Source of the DNA: Gammaproteobacteria bacterium
Lineage (GTDB): Bacteria; Pseudomonadota; Gammaproteobacteria; Eutrophobiales; Eutrophobiaceae
Assembly: GCA_012103475.1 (NCBI GenBank)
Contig: WLWS01000002.1
Coordinates: 248,001-312,000, forward strand
Length of the DNA stretch: 64,000 nt
Direction of reading: 5' to 3'
Made by a program: the position numbers and the translations under genes
Notes under the pieces: generated by a model
The model's database searches: none
What the model saw: the letters and a program-made list of their open reading frames with translations, nothing else
Told to the model about the DNA's origin: nothing
Shown here: positions 25,921 through 33,723 of the stretch, one piece after another
Position numbering within the stretch: position 1 is the first letter of the stretch
Layout: the number at the start of each line of letters is the position of its first letter

Positions 25921-27168
25921 ATGAACCCGACCCAAAGTAAAATTGTTTTCTGGCTGGCGATGTTGCTCGCGCAGGCGGGTGCCTTTGTCATATTCAAAGA
26001 CCTCGCCGATATTAGTCAGTGGCTAGTGCAATCGACCAGAGAGTTCACCATGACCATCTGGTACAACCGCCATATTATCGGTGGAATCTCAATTTTTGCT
26101 CTGCTTTTGTCGATTTTTATCTGGTTTAAAAACCGGGAGATTTGCTCTCGAGTCTTGCTCGCTGTCCTGGTTCTGGCGTTCACCTTTAATTACTACTCGG
26201 GCATGATTAATCCGAAGTGGATGTTCCGCGCACAACAACATGCCGCTACCTTCGTTCCGGTAGAAGAAGCTGTTGATTATATGCAACGCAGTCTGCATCT
26301 TGCTCATTTCGGGCCTGAGTCCTATGAGTCTGTCGATGATATTAATGTGTTGGTACTGGAAACAGATAATGGCGCCTATGCCTATTCGGATTACTACCTC
26401 CTGCAACCTCATGTGGTTAAGGGTGACACCATCGATGGTGAGGAAGTCATTATGACTTACTGCGGATTGACTAACCTTGGTATCGCTTACAGTCCGGTTA
26501 TTAATGACAAGCCACTTGATCTTACGGTGATGACACAGCTGAAAAACAATCTCGTAATGTTTGATAAAAACAGTGGTGAAGCCATCCAGCAAATCTGGGG
26601 CACGCAGGAGCGGGATGAAAGTAAACAAAGCATGAAGGAATGGCCGACAATCAGGATGCCGTTTTCTTCTTTCAAACAGCTTTATCCTGATGGCAAAGTA
26701 TTTATTAATGAAATTGCAGCCTTTAACGAAAACCCGGTACTTGCCCTATGGGACAGACTGGTTCGACACGTGATGATGTTGTGGGGTGTAGGTTTAAATT
26801 GGGTCGACAATGAAAAACCGGCGTTCCCGACAATTGAGTACAAGGACAAACGACTGCCGATGAAGGAATTGATCTGGTCAATAAGTCTGAATGATGCTCA
26901 TGTGGTGTATTCAAAAGACTTCATGAAAGCACAGGCTGGTCCGGTTAATGTTGTTATCGGTGGTGAAACAGTAGTTGTCGATTATGATGAGCAGTTCGAT
27001 TCTGTTACCGCTTTCTTCAATCCGACCGGGCAGGATATTGATGAGGTTGATGTATTCGGACAAACCGCGGATGGTCAAAAACTGGAACGTGTATACAGTC
27101 TGAAAAGTAAATTATTCTGGTTTATTTTTGCGGAGTTCTACCCGGACACTGACGTCAATAGAGTCTGA
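25921..27168 (+). CDS. DUF3179 membrane-anchored protein
   Basis: The 415-residue protein has three N-terminal transmembrane helices (about residues 8-28, 50-68, 75-92). The DUF3179 domain follows, recognisable by VMTYCGLTNLGIAYSP, KEWPTIRMPFSSF and the C-terminal FFNPTGQDIDEV and KLFWFIFAEFYPDT. DUF3179 proteins are of unknown function and usually periplasmic or membrane-bound. The gene begins 6 bp after the molybdenum hydroxylase large subunit and is followed by the operon terminator, so it belongs to that unit; a role as redox partner or substrate-handling protein is only a guess. Confidence 0.85.
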   Translation: MNPTQSKIVFWLAMLLAQAGAFVIFKDLADISQWLVQSTREFTMTIWYNRHIIGGISIFALLLSIFIWFKNREICSRVLLAVLVLAFTFNYYSGMINPKWMFRAQQHAATFVPVEEAVDYMQRSLHLAHFGPESYESVDDINVLVLETDNGAYAYSDYYLLQPHVVKGDTIDGEEVIMTYCGLTNLGIAYSPVINDKPLDLTVMTQLKNNLVMFDKNSGEAIQQIWGTQERDESKQSMKEWPTIRMPFSSFKQLYPDGKVFINEIAAFNENPVLALWDRLVRHVMMLWGVGLNWVDNEKPAFPTIEYKDKRLPMKELIWSISLNDAHVVYSKDFMKAQAGPVNVVIGGETVVVDYDEQFDSVTAFFNPTGQDIDEVDVFGQTADGQKLERVYSLKSKLFWFIFAEFYPDTDVNRV

Positions 27169-27179
27169 CAAACCAACAA

Positions 27180-27207
27180 CAAGCGTTCAGCCTGAACTGA
27201 ACGCTTG
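27180..27207 (+). terminator. Intrinsic terminator of the xdhC-cox-DUF3179 operon
   Basis: A perfect 11-bp stem CAAGCGTTCAG (27180-27190) / CTGAACGCTTG (27197-27207) has a 6-nt loop and is followed by an AT-rich tail ATTCTAATTTAATTT. It lies 12 bp after the DUF3179 stop. Confidence 0.85.
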
Positions 27208-27270
27208 ATTCTAATTTAATTTCCCGTAACTTAATCATATATCAAGCATAACTTTGCTGAGGTTTACGTA

Positions 27271-27990
27271 ATGTTTTTACTGCTTAGACGATTAAAAATA
27301 TCTCTTTTGAAGGAAGGCAAGATATTCAAATACGGGCTCTATGCAGCAGGTGAAATTCTTCTGGTGGTTGTCGGAATCCTGATTGCTCTGCAGGTGGATA
27401 ATTGGAACAAGGAAAATAGTAATCGCAAGCTGGAGCAGCAATACTATCTGAACATGAAAGCTCAGTTGCTGGCAGATAAGAAAACGCTCGGGCAGGAAAT
27501 CCAATATAACAATGGTTTTCTTGAACAATTCAGGCAGGCAATTTCTATTATCGCCGAGAATGATCGAGAGCAAATTCAAAAGTTAGCGAAGATCGTGCTT
27601 GAGCTGAAAAATTTCTCTGATTTTCGACGTAAGAGTAGTATTTATCAAACTCTGGTAAACAGTGGGGAGATAAAACATGTGCGTAACCGAAGCGTAATTG
27701 AAATGTTCCAAAGTCTGGAAGGTGATTATACCTATATTGAAAGACTTGAAGATATTCATCGTCAGGCAGTACTTGATTTTGTGCTGGAGCAGGTTGTTGA
27801 TAGTGTTCAGATTCAGACATTGATAGTGCGCAAGCCGGATCAACTTTATTCTTATCAAATGCAAAACAGCCTGGTTCTTATTATTGGTCTTATCGAAGAA
27901 AAAAGTGCCATCTACCACAAAGCTGTTGCGGATATTGATGAGACGGTTAAGTTGATCTTGAAAGGACTAGAAATTACAGAGGCAAACTAA
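27271..27990 (+). CDS. DUF6090-like membrane protein
   Basis: The 239-residue protein starts with a basic segment and a transmembrane helix with the typical EILLVVVGILIALQVDNWNK block. A long helical coiled-coil-like region and a charged C-terminus follow. This layout matches a family (DUF6090) best known from Bacteroidetes. Function unknown. It stands alone between a terminator and an SDR gene. Confidence 0.75.
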   Translation: MFLLLRRLKISLLKEGKIFKYGLYAAGEILLVVVGILIALQVDNWNKENSNRKLEQQYYLNMKAQLLADKKTLGQEIQYNNGFLEQFRQAISIIAENDREQIQKLAKIVLELKNFSDFRRKSSIYQTLVNSGEIKHVRNRSVIEMFQSLEGDYTYIERLEDIHRQAVLDFVLEQVVDSVQIQTLIVRKPDQLYSYQMQNSLVLIIGLIEEKSAIYHKAVADIDETVKLILKGLEITEAN

Positions 27991-28021
27991 ATTGGGTGTT
28001 TCACCATGAAGATTATAAGTC

Positions 28022-28819
28022 ATGAGTAGAATTGCAATTATTACCGGTGCCTCAAGTGGTATTGGTGCAGAATTCAGCAGGCAATTATTCAGCTCTCATG
28101 ACGAATTATGGCTGATTGGTCGACGGGAAGAGAAGTTAAATCAGCTTGCGTCGGAGTTACGCTCGAGGTCAGAAGTAAGAGTGATCGTTAAAATATTGGA
28201 TTTGTCAGATCCTCATGTGATCGAGAATCTCGCGAGCTTAGTGGAATCTGAATCCGGGCTGGAGACGCTAGTTAACAATGCTGGCTACGCAGAAGACGGA
28301 CAGTTTAATATAGTTGACTGGCAAAAACATCACGATTTGATGACTGTTCATGTTGATGCAACATTGCGACTCAGTCATTCGGCCTTGAAAGTGATGACAG
28401 CAAAAGGTAGAGGAAGCATAATCAATGTTTCTTCGGTAGCATCATTTGTGCCTACTCCAAACAGCACGCTATATGGCGCTAGTAAAAGCTTTATTCGAAG
28501 CTTTAGTGAAGCGCTGGCAATCGAAAACAAAGATAATGAAATCAGGATTCAGGCACTCTGCCCGGGTTTTACCATTACAGATTTTCATGAAAAATTGGGA
28601 CTCAATCCGGACAAATTCTATAAAAAGCGTGGAATGATTCGTTCGTGGACTTCAGAGTATGTCGTCGCAGAATCTCTTAAAGATCTGAATAAAGGTAAAG
28701 TAGTATCCGTACCGGGGTGGAATTACAAATTAATGGTTATGCTGCTGCGCCGGCTGCCAATAACTTTGTTACTCTGGATGCTTGGCAGGGGGGACGCCAC
28801 TCATCGCTACTCGGAATGA
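28022..28819 (+). CDS. Short-chain dehydrogenase/reductase
   Basis: The 265-residue classical SDR has the cofactor motif TGASSGIG (residues 8-15), NNAG (about 90), catalytic Ser in INVSSVAS and YGASKSF for Tyr/Lys. The C-terminus has a hydrophobic, basic stretch (LMVMLLRRLPITLLLWMLGR) suggesting membrane association. The substrate is unknown. It is convergent with the coxG-like gene. Confidence 0.9.
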   Translation: MSRIAIITGASSGIGAEFSRQLFSSHDELWLIGRREEKLNQLASELRSRSEVRVIVKILDLSDPHVIENLASLVESESGLETLVNNAGYAEDGQFNIVDWQKHHDLMTVHVDATLRLSHSALKVMTAKGRGSIINVSSVASFVPTPNSTLYGASKSFIRSFSEALAIENKDNEIRIQALCPGFTITDFHEKLGLNPDKFYKKRGMIRSWTSEYVVAESLKDLNKGKVVSVPGWNYKLMVMLLRRLPITLLLWMLGRGDATHRYSE

Positions 28820-28825
28820 GCGTCT

Positions 28826-29272
28826 TTATTTTTCAACTTGTTCTTTAAGACCCGCAACGAATTCATTACCTATAGAATCGGCTACTTTTTGCATCATACC
28901 TGAGCCAAATTTGCCAAGCCGGCCCAGCAAATTGATTTCTGAGGTGTAAGTAACCTCGGTATTTTCATTATCGACCTGAATCAAACTTAAAGTACTTGTC
29001 GCTTTCAGACGGCTGCTTTTGGTGCCTTCTTCGCCCTTCGTCTCGTACGAAGCGAACTCCGGCGGTCTTTCCTCGATTGTTTCGATCTCAACAGCAAAGC
29101 GGGTTTTAATTGGGCCAACTTTGACTTTTATCGCAGCTTTGTAAGTTGTATCACCAGTCTGCTCTGCGCCTTCACAGCCTGGAATACAGGGGGCGACTTT
29201 TTCAGGTGAAGTGATAAATTCCCACACTGTTTGCATGGGGGCGTTTACGCTGAAAGTCTTTTCAATTTTCAT
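28826..29272 (-). CDS. CoxG-like SRPBCC protein (CO dehydrogenase subunit G family)
   Basis: The 148-residue protein begins MKIEKTFSVNAPMQTVWEFITSPEKVAPCIPGCEGAE (split here as residues 1-20 and 21-37), the CoxG signature, in an SRPBCC ligand-binding fold. In CO dehydrogenase systems CoxG helps place the enzyme at the membrane. It has a good ribosome binding site (AGAAGGAG), a -10-like TATACT (minus strand, 29310-29315) and the palindrome at 29322-29339 just upstream, so it has its own controlled promoter although it also follows coxE. Confidence 0.88.
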   Translation of the reverse strand: MKIEKTFSVNAPMQTVWEFITSPEKVAPCIPGCEGAEQTGDTTYKAAIKVKVGPIKTRFAVEIETIEERPPEFASYETKGEEGTKSSRLKATSTLSLIQVDNENTEVTYTSEINLLGRLGKFGSGMMQKVADSIGNEFVAGLKEQVEK

Positions 29273-29321
29273 GACACGCTCCTTCTATCTCTATAACAGA
29301 ATAAAAAACAGTATAGGCACA

Positions 29322-29339
29322 CCATACGCTAGCGTATGG
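29322..29339. promoter_or_regulatory. 18-bp perfect palindrome, second copy of the TACG-N4-CGTA operator
   Basis: CCATACGCTAGCGTATGG lies 50 bp upstream of the coxG-like start, over the expected -35 region. Its core TACG-CTAG-CGTA matches the operator at 21043-21060 in both half-sites and spacing. Confidence 0.75.
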
Positions 29340-29365
29340 GATAACACAAGAGTTGATAGCAAATC

Positions 29366-30529
29366 TCATGACTGTATTTCTTTCAAGGTTCTGGCCAGTT
29401 CGGCAAGGCTTTCGAGGCTGTGTGCCGGGAGAAAATAATCCATAAATGGAAGCGCCGTCTTAATACCCTGACAGAGCGGTTTATACATTGAATTTCCGAG
29501 TAAGGGATTGAGCCAGATCAATTTGTGCGAACGCCGGCTTAATCTCTTCATCTCCGAGCTTAACAGGCTCGAATCTCCGCGATCCCAGCCGTCACTGAGA
29601 ACTATGACGGTAGTTTTCGAGCGTAGCATGTCGCGCGCGTATTTATCATTAAACTCTTTGATACAATTGCCTATCGTTGTACCACCAGCCCAGTCATGGA
29701 CGTAATCCGCGACGAGATCGAGAGACTCTTCCACACTACGATGTTTCAGATATTCTGTTATCGGTGTCATGCGAGTTGAAAAAACAGCCACTTCAAAATT
29801 TTTCAACTCACGGTTCAGTGCGTAAATGAACTGGATGATAAAGCGACTGTAGGTTTGCATGGAGCCACTGACATCACAAAGTAGCATGAGGCGGGTTTTT
29901 TTTATCCTTTTCTTTCGGTAGGCAAGGGTGACGCCATCTTTTCCCTGCATGGCGTTACTGCGCAGCATGCGGCGAAAATCCAGAAGCCTGCCCCGTTTGT
30001 CTTTCTGAAAACGGCGGCTCTGATGCTCAGCGAATAGCGCAACCAGCGGTGCGATTAATTTACGCGCTTGTTCAATGTCTTTTTCTGACATCGTGCCCAG
30101 ATCGCGTTTCATTAATATTTCTTCTGCGCTGTAAGCGTCCGGACGCGACTCATCCGTCGCCGGCTGGCTGTCGCCGGCATCCGCTTCCGCGAAAACCGAA
30201 TCACTGCCAGTCTCTTCGCTGTCTTCGTCGCCGTCAGCCTCTATTTCACTTAACTCTGAGTCCTCAAAGGCAAATATCCTGTCCCAGTATTGAGCAAAAT
30301 ACTGATCGAAAGATTCGATATCACGAACATTGGAAATGAGGTTGGTTCTGGTTGCGGCGTAAAAATCTTCGCGTCTGGAAATATCGATGTGTTTAAAGCT
30401 ATTGCACAAATCAATCAGATTGGAGGAATTCACGCTGATTCCACCATTGTGCAGGACTCTCGAGAAACGAACGACCTGATCGAACATGGATGCTTGAGCA
30501 GAGACAGAAGAAGGGGAGGTATCCTGCAT
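29366..30529 (-). CDS. CoxE-like von Willebrand factor A protein
   Basis: The 387-residue cytoplasmic protein has an acidic middle region (about residues 95-130) and a C-terminal VWA domain with the MIDAS motif DVSGSM near residue 218, then GGTTIGNCI and VIVLSDGWDRGD. CoxE works with the AAA+ ATPase CoxD in maturing the metal centre of molybdenum hydroxylases. It lies 26 bp downstream of coxD. Confidence 0.9.
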   Translation of the reverse strand: MQDTSPSSVSAQASMFDQVVRFSRVLHNGGISVNSSNLIDLCNSFKHIDISRREDFYAATRTNLISNVRDIESFDQYFAQYWDRIFAFEDSELSEIEADGDEDSEETGSDSVFAEADAGDSQPATDESRPDAYSAEEILMKRDLGTMSEKDIEQARKLIAPLVALFAEHQSRRFQKDKRGRLLDFRRMLRSNAMQGKDGVTLAYRKKRIKKTRLMLLCDVSGSMQTYSRFIIQFIYALNRELKNFEVAVFSTRMTPITEYLKHRSVEESLDLVADYVHDWAGGTTIGNCIKEFNDKYARDMLRSKTTVIVLSDGWDRGDSSLLSSEMKRLSRRSHKLIWLNPLLGNSMYKPLCQGIKTALPFMDYFLPAHSLESLAELARTLKEIQS

Positions 30530-30555
30530 AGTCGGGTCTGACTTAAACGCGATTA

Positions 30556-31497
30556 TTAATCATTCCATTCGCGCCTGAGCACGTCCGAATGTGAAGCCGT
30601 GTTTCCCTGAATTGCGGCTGAGGCCTGTTTTATCAATTCTGCGATTTCATTACCTTTTAATTTATCGGCATCCGCTTTGTACTTCAATATGCAGCCTTTG
30701 GTAATTTCAACAGTCTCAGCGTCCAGTTCACTTGTATTCAGGGCAAGCAAAGCTTCGGCCCAATCCAGTGTTTCCGCGACACCTGGTAATTTCTGCAGCT
30801 CTAATTCACGGACTAGTTGCATAAACTGACAAAGTTGTTGAGCGAGTTCAGTTTGAATTCCTGGGACACGAGTGGTGACGATACGGGTTTCCCGTTCTAA
30901 TGAGGGGTAGTCAATCCAGTGAAACAAGCAACGTCGTTTCAGCGCTTCGTGCAGATCCCGGGTTCGATTGGATGTCAAAATGACAATCGGGGGCTGTTTC
31001 GCTTTGATGGTTCCGAGTTCAGGGATAGTGATTTGAAAATCGGATAAGACTTCAAGTAGAAATGCTTCGAACTCCTCGTCAGAGCGGTCAATTTCATCAA
31101 TTAGTAGCACGGGAGGGGTAGCAGATTGAGACTGGATGGCACAAAGAAGCGGGCGCTTGAGTAGAAAATCTTCGCTAAAAATATTCGCACCGATGGCCTT
31201 TTTGTCTTCTCCTCTGGCTTCCTGCAGTCTCAGTTCCAGCATTTGTCTGGGATAATTCCACTCATACAGGGCTGTTTGTGTGTCTAGACCTTCGTAACAT
31301 TGAAGCCGAATTAACTCAGTGTTCAGAAGTGTCGCAATAACCTTGGCGACCTCGGTTTTACCGACCCCGGGCTCCCCCTCTAGGAGAAGCGGTTTTTGCA
31401 TTTTTACGGCCAGATAGATAGAAGTGGCGAGCATGCGGTCGCTGATGTAATCGTGTTTGGCTAGCTGTTTTTCAACGTCATCGATAGATTTGAACAT
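30556..31497 (-). CDS. CoxD-like MoxR-family AAA+ ATPase
   Basis: The 313-residue ATPase has Walker A GEPGVGKT (about residues 41-48), Walker B VLLIDEIDRSD and a sensor-1 region VILTSNRTRDLHEAL. MoxR/CoxD proteins act as chaperone-like ATPases with a VWA partner, here the CoxE-like protein next to it. It is 15 bp after the TetR gene, so regulator and accessory genes share a transcript. Confidence 0.92.
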   Translation of the reverse strand: MFKSIDDVEKQLAKHDYISDRMLATSIYLAVKMQKPLLLEGEPGVGKTEVAKVIATLLNTELIRLQCYEGLDTQTALYEWNYPRQMLELRLQEARGEDKKAIGANIFSEDFLLKRPLLCAIQSQSATPPVLLIDEIDRSDEEFEAFLLEVLSDFQITIPELGTIKAKQPPIVILTSNRTRDLHEALKRRCLFHWIDYPSLERETRIVTTRVPGIQTELAQQLCQFMQLVRELELQKLPGVAETLDWAEALLALNTSELDAETVEITKGCILKYKADADKLKGNEIAELIKQASAAIQGNTASHSDVLRREWND

Positions 31498-31512
31498 TGG
31501 CTTTTATTTTTT

Positions 31513-32076
31513 TCAGGAAGGGGCGATAAATATTCTGGCCTTATTCTCAATACGCCTGAGACGTACAGCCCGTGACTCTTTGCGAGTTACATAGGCTTCG
31601 CCAAGGACATAGTAATAAAGCATTCTTGCGCGTATTTCGGATTCTTCCGGGTCAAAACCGGCATCAGAAAACAATGCAATGAGAAAAGTCAGACGAAGTT
31701 TGTCGACTTTCTCCACATATTTTTTCGCTTTCGGGTCGTGATTTGCCCAGGCTCGGACTGCAGGATCATATTTTGTCCGTTCGTTACTGACGATGTAGGT
31801 TAATGTGCTGACAATTCGCTTTTGCGGATCACCATGAAACATTTCAGCGTTTTGTAGGACGGTTTTGGTCATTTCCTCATTCCAGTACTCAATGAGGGCT
31901 TCCAGTAATTCGGAGCGATCTTTGAAATGCCAGTAAAAGCTGCCTTTGGTGACCTTCAGTTTTTTTGCAAGACGTTCAACTCGCACCTGTTCAATGCCAT
32001 CTTCATAAAGGGTATCAAAAGCGCATTTTATCCACGAGAGGCGTGTCAGGCGTTTAGTTTTTTGTTTCTCAGACAA
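31513..32076 (-). CDS. TetR-family transcriptional regulator
   Basis: The 187-residue repressor has an N-terminal helix-turn-helix (VERLAKKLKVTKGSFYWHFKDR, spanning residues about 35-56). The ligand-binding half has no recognised relative. It is first in a tetR-coxD-coxE-(coxG) transcript. A perfect inverted repeat (32081-32100) sits directly before its start and a TACG-N4-CGTA site (32159-32170) lies about 80 bp upstream. It is the best candidate to bind the palindromes at 21043 and 29322, controlling the two molybdenum enzyme operons. That regulation is inferred. Confidence 0.88.
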   Translation of the reverse strand: MSEKQKTKRLTRLSWIKCAFDTLYEDGIEQVRVERLAKKLKVTKGSFYWHFKDRSELLEALIEYWNEEMTKTVLQNAEMFHGDPQKRIVSTLTYIVSNERTKYDPAVRAWANHDPKAKKYVEKVDKLRLTFLIALFSDAGFDPEESEIRARMLYYYVLGEAYVTRKESRAVRLRRIENKARIFIAPS

Positions 32077-32080
32077 GTAA

Positions 32081-32170
32081 AATAGTTCCCGTAAACTATT
32101 AAGACTATACGTTAATATATTGTTTTATAAAGTTATTATTAAATTACGCTAAAACAAGTACGTCAGCGTA
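32081..32170 (-). promoter_or_regulatory. tetR leader/promoter with two operator-like sites
   Basis: AATAGTT-N6-AACTATT (32081-32100) is a perfect 7-bp inverted repeat immediately upstream of the tetR start codon. TACGTCAGCGTA (32159-32170) repeats the operator core found at 21043 and 29322, and its right half AGCGTATGG is identical over 9 bp to 29331-29339. A lone half-site (TATACGTTAA) is at about 32107. This suggests autoregulation. Confidence 0.6.
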
Positions 32171-32264
32171 TGGATATTGTAAACCCTATTGCGAGGAAAT
32201 GGTTTCTTTTGTAGGCCTGAAGACTGAAAAGTAGTGCCAAGGGCTCTGACTTGTGAGGTATTCT

Positions 32265-32296
32265 GACCCGATCCGCCTGTCTCAGCGAATCGGGTC
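32265..32296 (-). terminator. Stem-loop after the acyl-CoA dehydrogenase gene
   Basis: GACCCGAT (32265-32272) and ATCGGGTC (32289-32296) form a perfect 8-bp stem, extended by a partly paired CGC/GCG inside, 13 bp beyond the dehydrogenase stop. There is no T-run, so termination strength is uncertain. Confidence 0.5.
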
Positions 32297-32308
32297 GGGA
32301 AATACTGT

Positions 32309-33466
32309 CTATCGGTTGTCAGTGTGACCGCAGGCCATGCCGGAGATAATCATTTTCTGAATATTTGATGTTCCTTCAACCACCTGCAGTGATTTGGCAT
32401 CACGATAGTAGCGCTCAGCCGGATATTCTGTAGAGAAACCAAAGGATCCGAAGATTTTCATGGCCTCGTTAGCGGCATGCACGGCGGCTTCGGATGCGGC
32501 AAGCTTGGCAACGGACGTTTCGAACTGATTGGGCTTGCCCTGGTCTTTCAGCCATGCAGCTTTGTAGACGAGCATTCGTGCGGCCTCGTGTTCAACAGTC
32601 ATTTCCGCTATCTGAGCCTGCACCATCTGATGTTTAGAAATCGACTTGCCGAACTGAGTGCGCTCATTCGCGTATTGAATGGCGTGCTTCAGGGCACCAC
32701 CAGCCACACCAAGAGCGCCAGCAGCACAGCCTATACGGGTATTACCCAGTTGCCACATGCACATTTTAAAACCGCCGTTGAGCTCACCGAGCATGGCTTC
32801 CTTGGGTATTTTTGTGCCTTCAAAAACGAATTCGCCGGTAGGAGAGCAATGCAGGCCAAGTTTTGTTTCAATCGGTTTGGCAGTAATACCTTCGGTTTTT
32901 TTAGGTTCGATAATGAAACAGGAAATACCCTTATTACCTTTCTCACGATCAGTGTAGGCATACAGCAGACCGGCATCGCCGACATGTGCGTTGGTGATCC
33001 ACATTTTGCTGCCGTTCAATTCCCAATGGTCGCCCTTATCGATGGCATGTGTTTTCATACTGGCCACATCAGAGCCGGTATTGGATTCGGTCATCGCGAA
33101 AAAGCCCATTTTTTTACCTTCAATCCAGCCGGAGATGTATTTCTCTTTCTGCTCATCTGTTCCCCAGCGGGCTACGGATAATGGCGCACCCAGATTCTGC
33201 ATATTAAAAGGTAAGCGCCAGGAAGCGGAAACTTCAGCGATTTGTTCCGCCATCAGAACTGATTCGAGAAATCCCATACCATTACCACCGAGCTCTTCAG
33301 GTAGCACGCAGGAAAGGAAGCCCAATTCGCCCATTCTTTCCACACGATCCTGCCGGAATTCATGATTCTTTTCTTCTTCTTCCAATGTGGGCAGGATATC
33401 TTCTTCCGCAAACCGGCGGGCGGTTTCCTGGACTAGTGCCTGTTCTTCTGTGAGCTCAAAAAACAT
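32309..33466 (-). CDS. Acyl-CoA dehydrogenase, possibly glutaryl-CoA dehydrogenase (non-decarboxylating)
   Basis: The 385-residue FAD enzyme has family motifs FAMTESNTGSDVASMKT (residues about 122-138), MWITNAHVGDAG, RTQFGKSISKHQMVQAQIAEM, and VVEGTSNIQKM carrying the catalytic glutamate region. It is the last gene of the gcdA-gcdD-gcdB-gcdC transcript. In anaerobic aromatic degraders a non-decarboxylating glutaryl-CoA dehydrogenase feeds glutaconyl-CoA to exactly this kind of decarboxylase, so glutaryl-CoA is the leading substrate candidate. The substrate comes from context only. Confidence 0.85.
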   Translation of the reverse strand: MFFELTEEQALVQETARRFAEEDILPTLEEEEKNHEFRQDRVERMGELGFLSCVLPEELGGNGMGFLESVLMAEQIAEVSASWRLPFNMQNLGAPLSVARWGTDEQKEKYISGWIEGKKMGFFAMTESNTGSDVASMKTHAIDKGDHWELNGSKMWITNAHVGDAGLLYAYTDREKGNKGISCFIIEPKKTEGITAKPIETKLGLHCSPTGEFVFEGTKIPKEAMLGELNGGFKMCMWQLGNTRIGCAAGALGVAGGALKHAIQYANERTQFGKSISKHQMVQAQIAEMTVEHEAARMLVYKAAWLKDQGKPNQFETSVAKLAASEAAVHAANEAMKIFGSFGFSTEYPAERYYRDAKSLQVVEGTSNIQKMIISGMACGHTDNR

Positions 33467-33496
33467 AATTATCTTCTCTCTGGTTAGTAACTTTGA

Positions 33497-33712
33497 TCAC
33501 TCTAGTATTATGAGTATGTCATCTTCTTCAACAACATCGCCTTTGGCGACCTTGATTTCTTTTACGGTGCCATCAGCTGGCGCATAGACGGGGTTTTCCA
33601 TCTTCAGAGCCTCAATGATCACCAGTTCATCGTCTTCTTCCACACTATCACCGACCTTGACCAGTACTTCCCATATATTGCCTGCGAGAGGCGCTTCTAC
33701 GTTTGTAGCCAT
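33497..33712 (-). CDS. gcdC: Biotin carrier subunit of glutaconyl-CoA decarboxylase
   Basis: The 71-residue biotinyl domain has EALKMENPV with Lys37 as the biotinylation site (usual AMKM is ALKM here) and two mirror-image beta hairpins. Classical GcdC proteins carry a long Ala/Pro-rich N-terminal linker, which is missing here. It carries CO2 from the GcdA carboxytransferase to the GcdB membrane pump. It lies 11 bp after gcdB. Confidence 0.88.
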   Translation of the reverse strand: MATNVEAPLAGNIWEVLVKVGDSVEEDDELVIIEALKMENPVYAPADGTVKEIKVAKGDVVEEDDILIILE

Positions 33713-33723
33713 GGTTAAGTCTC

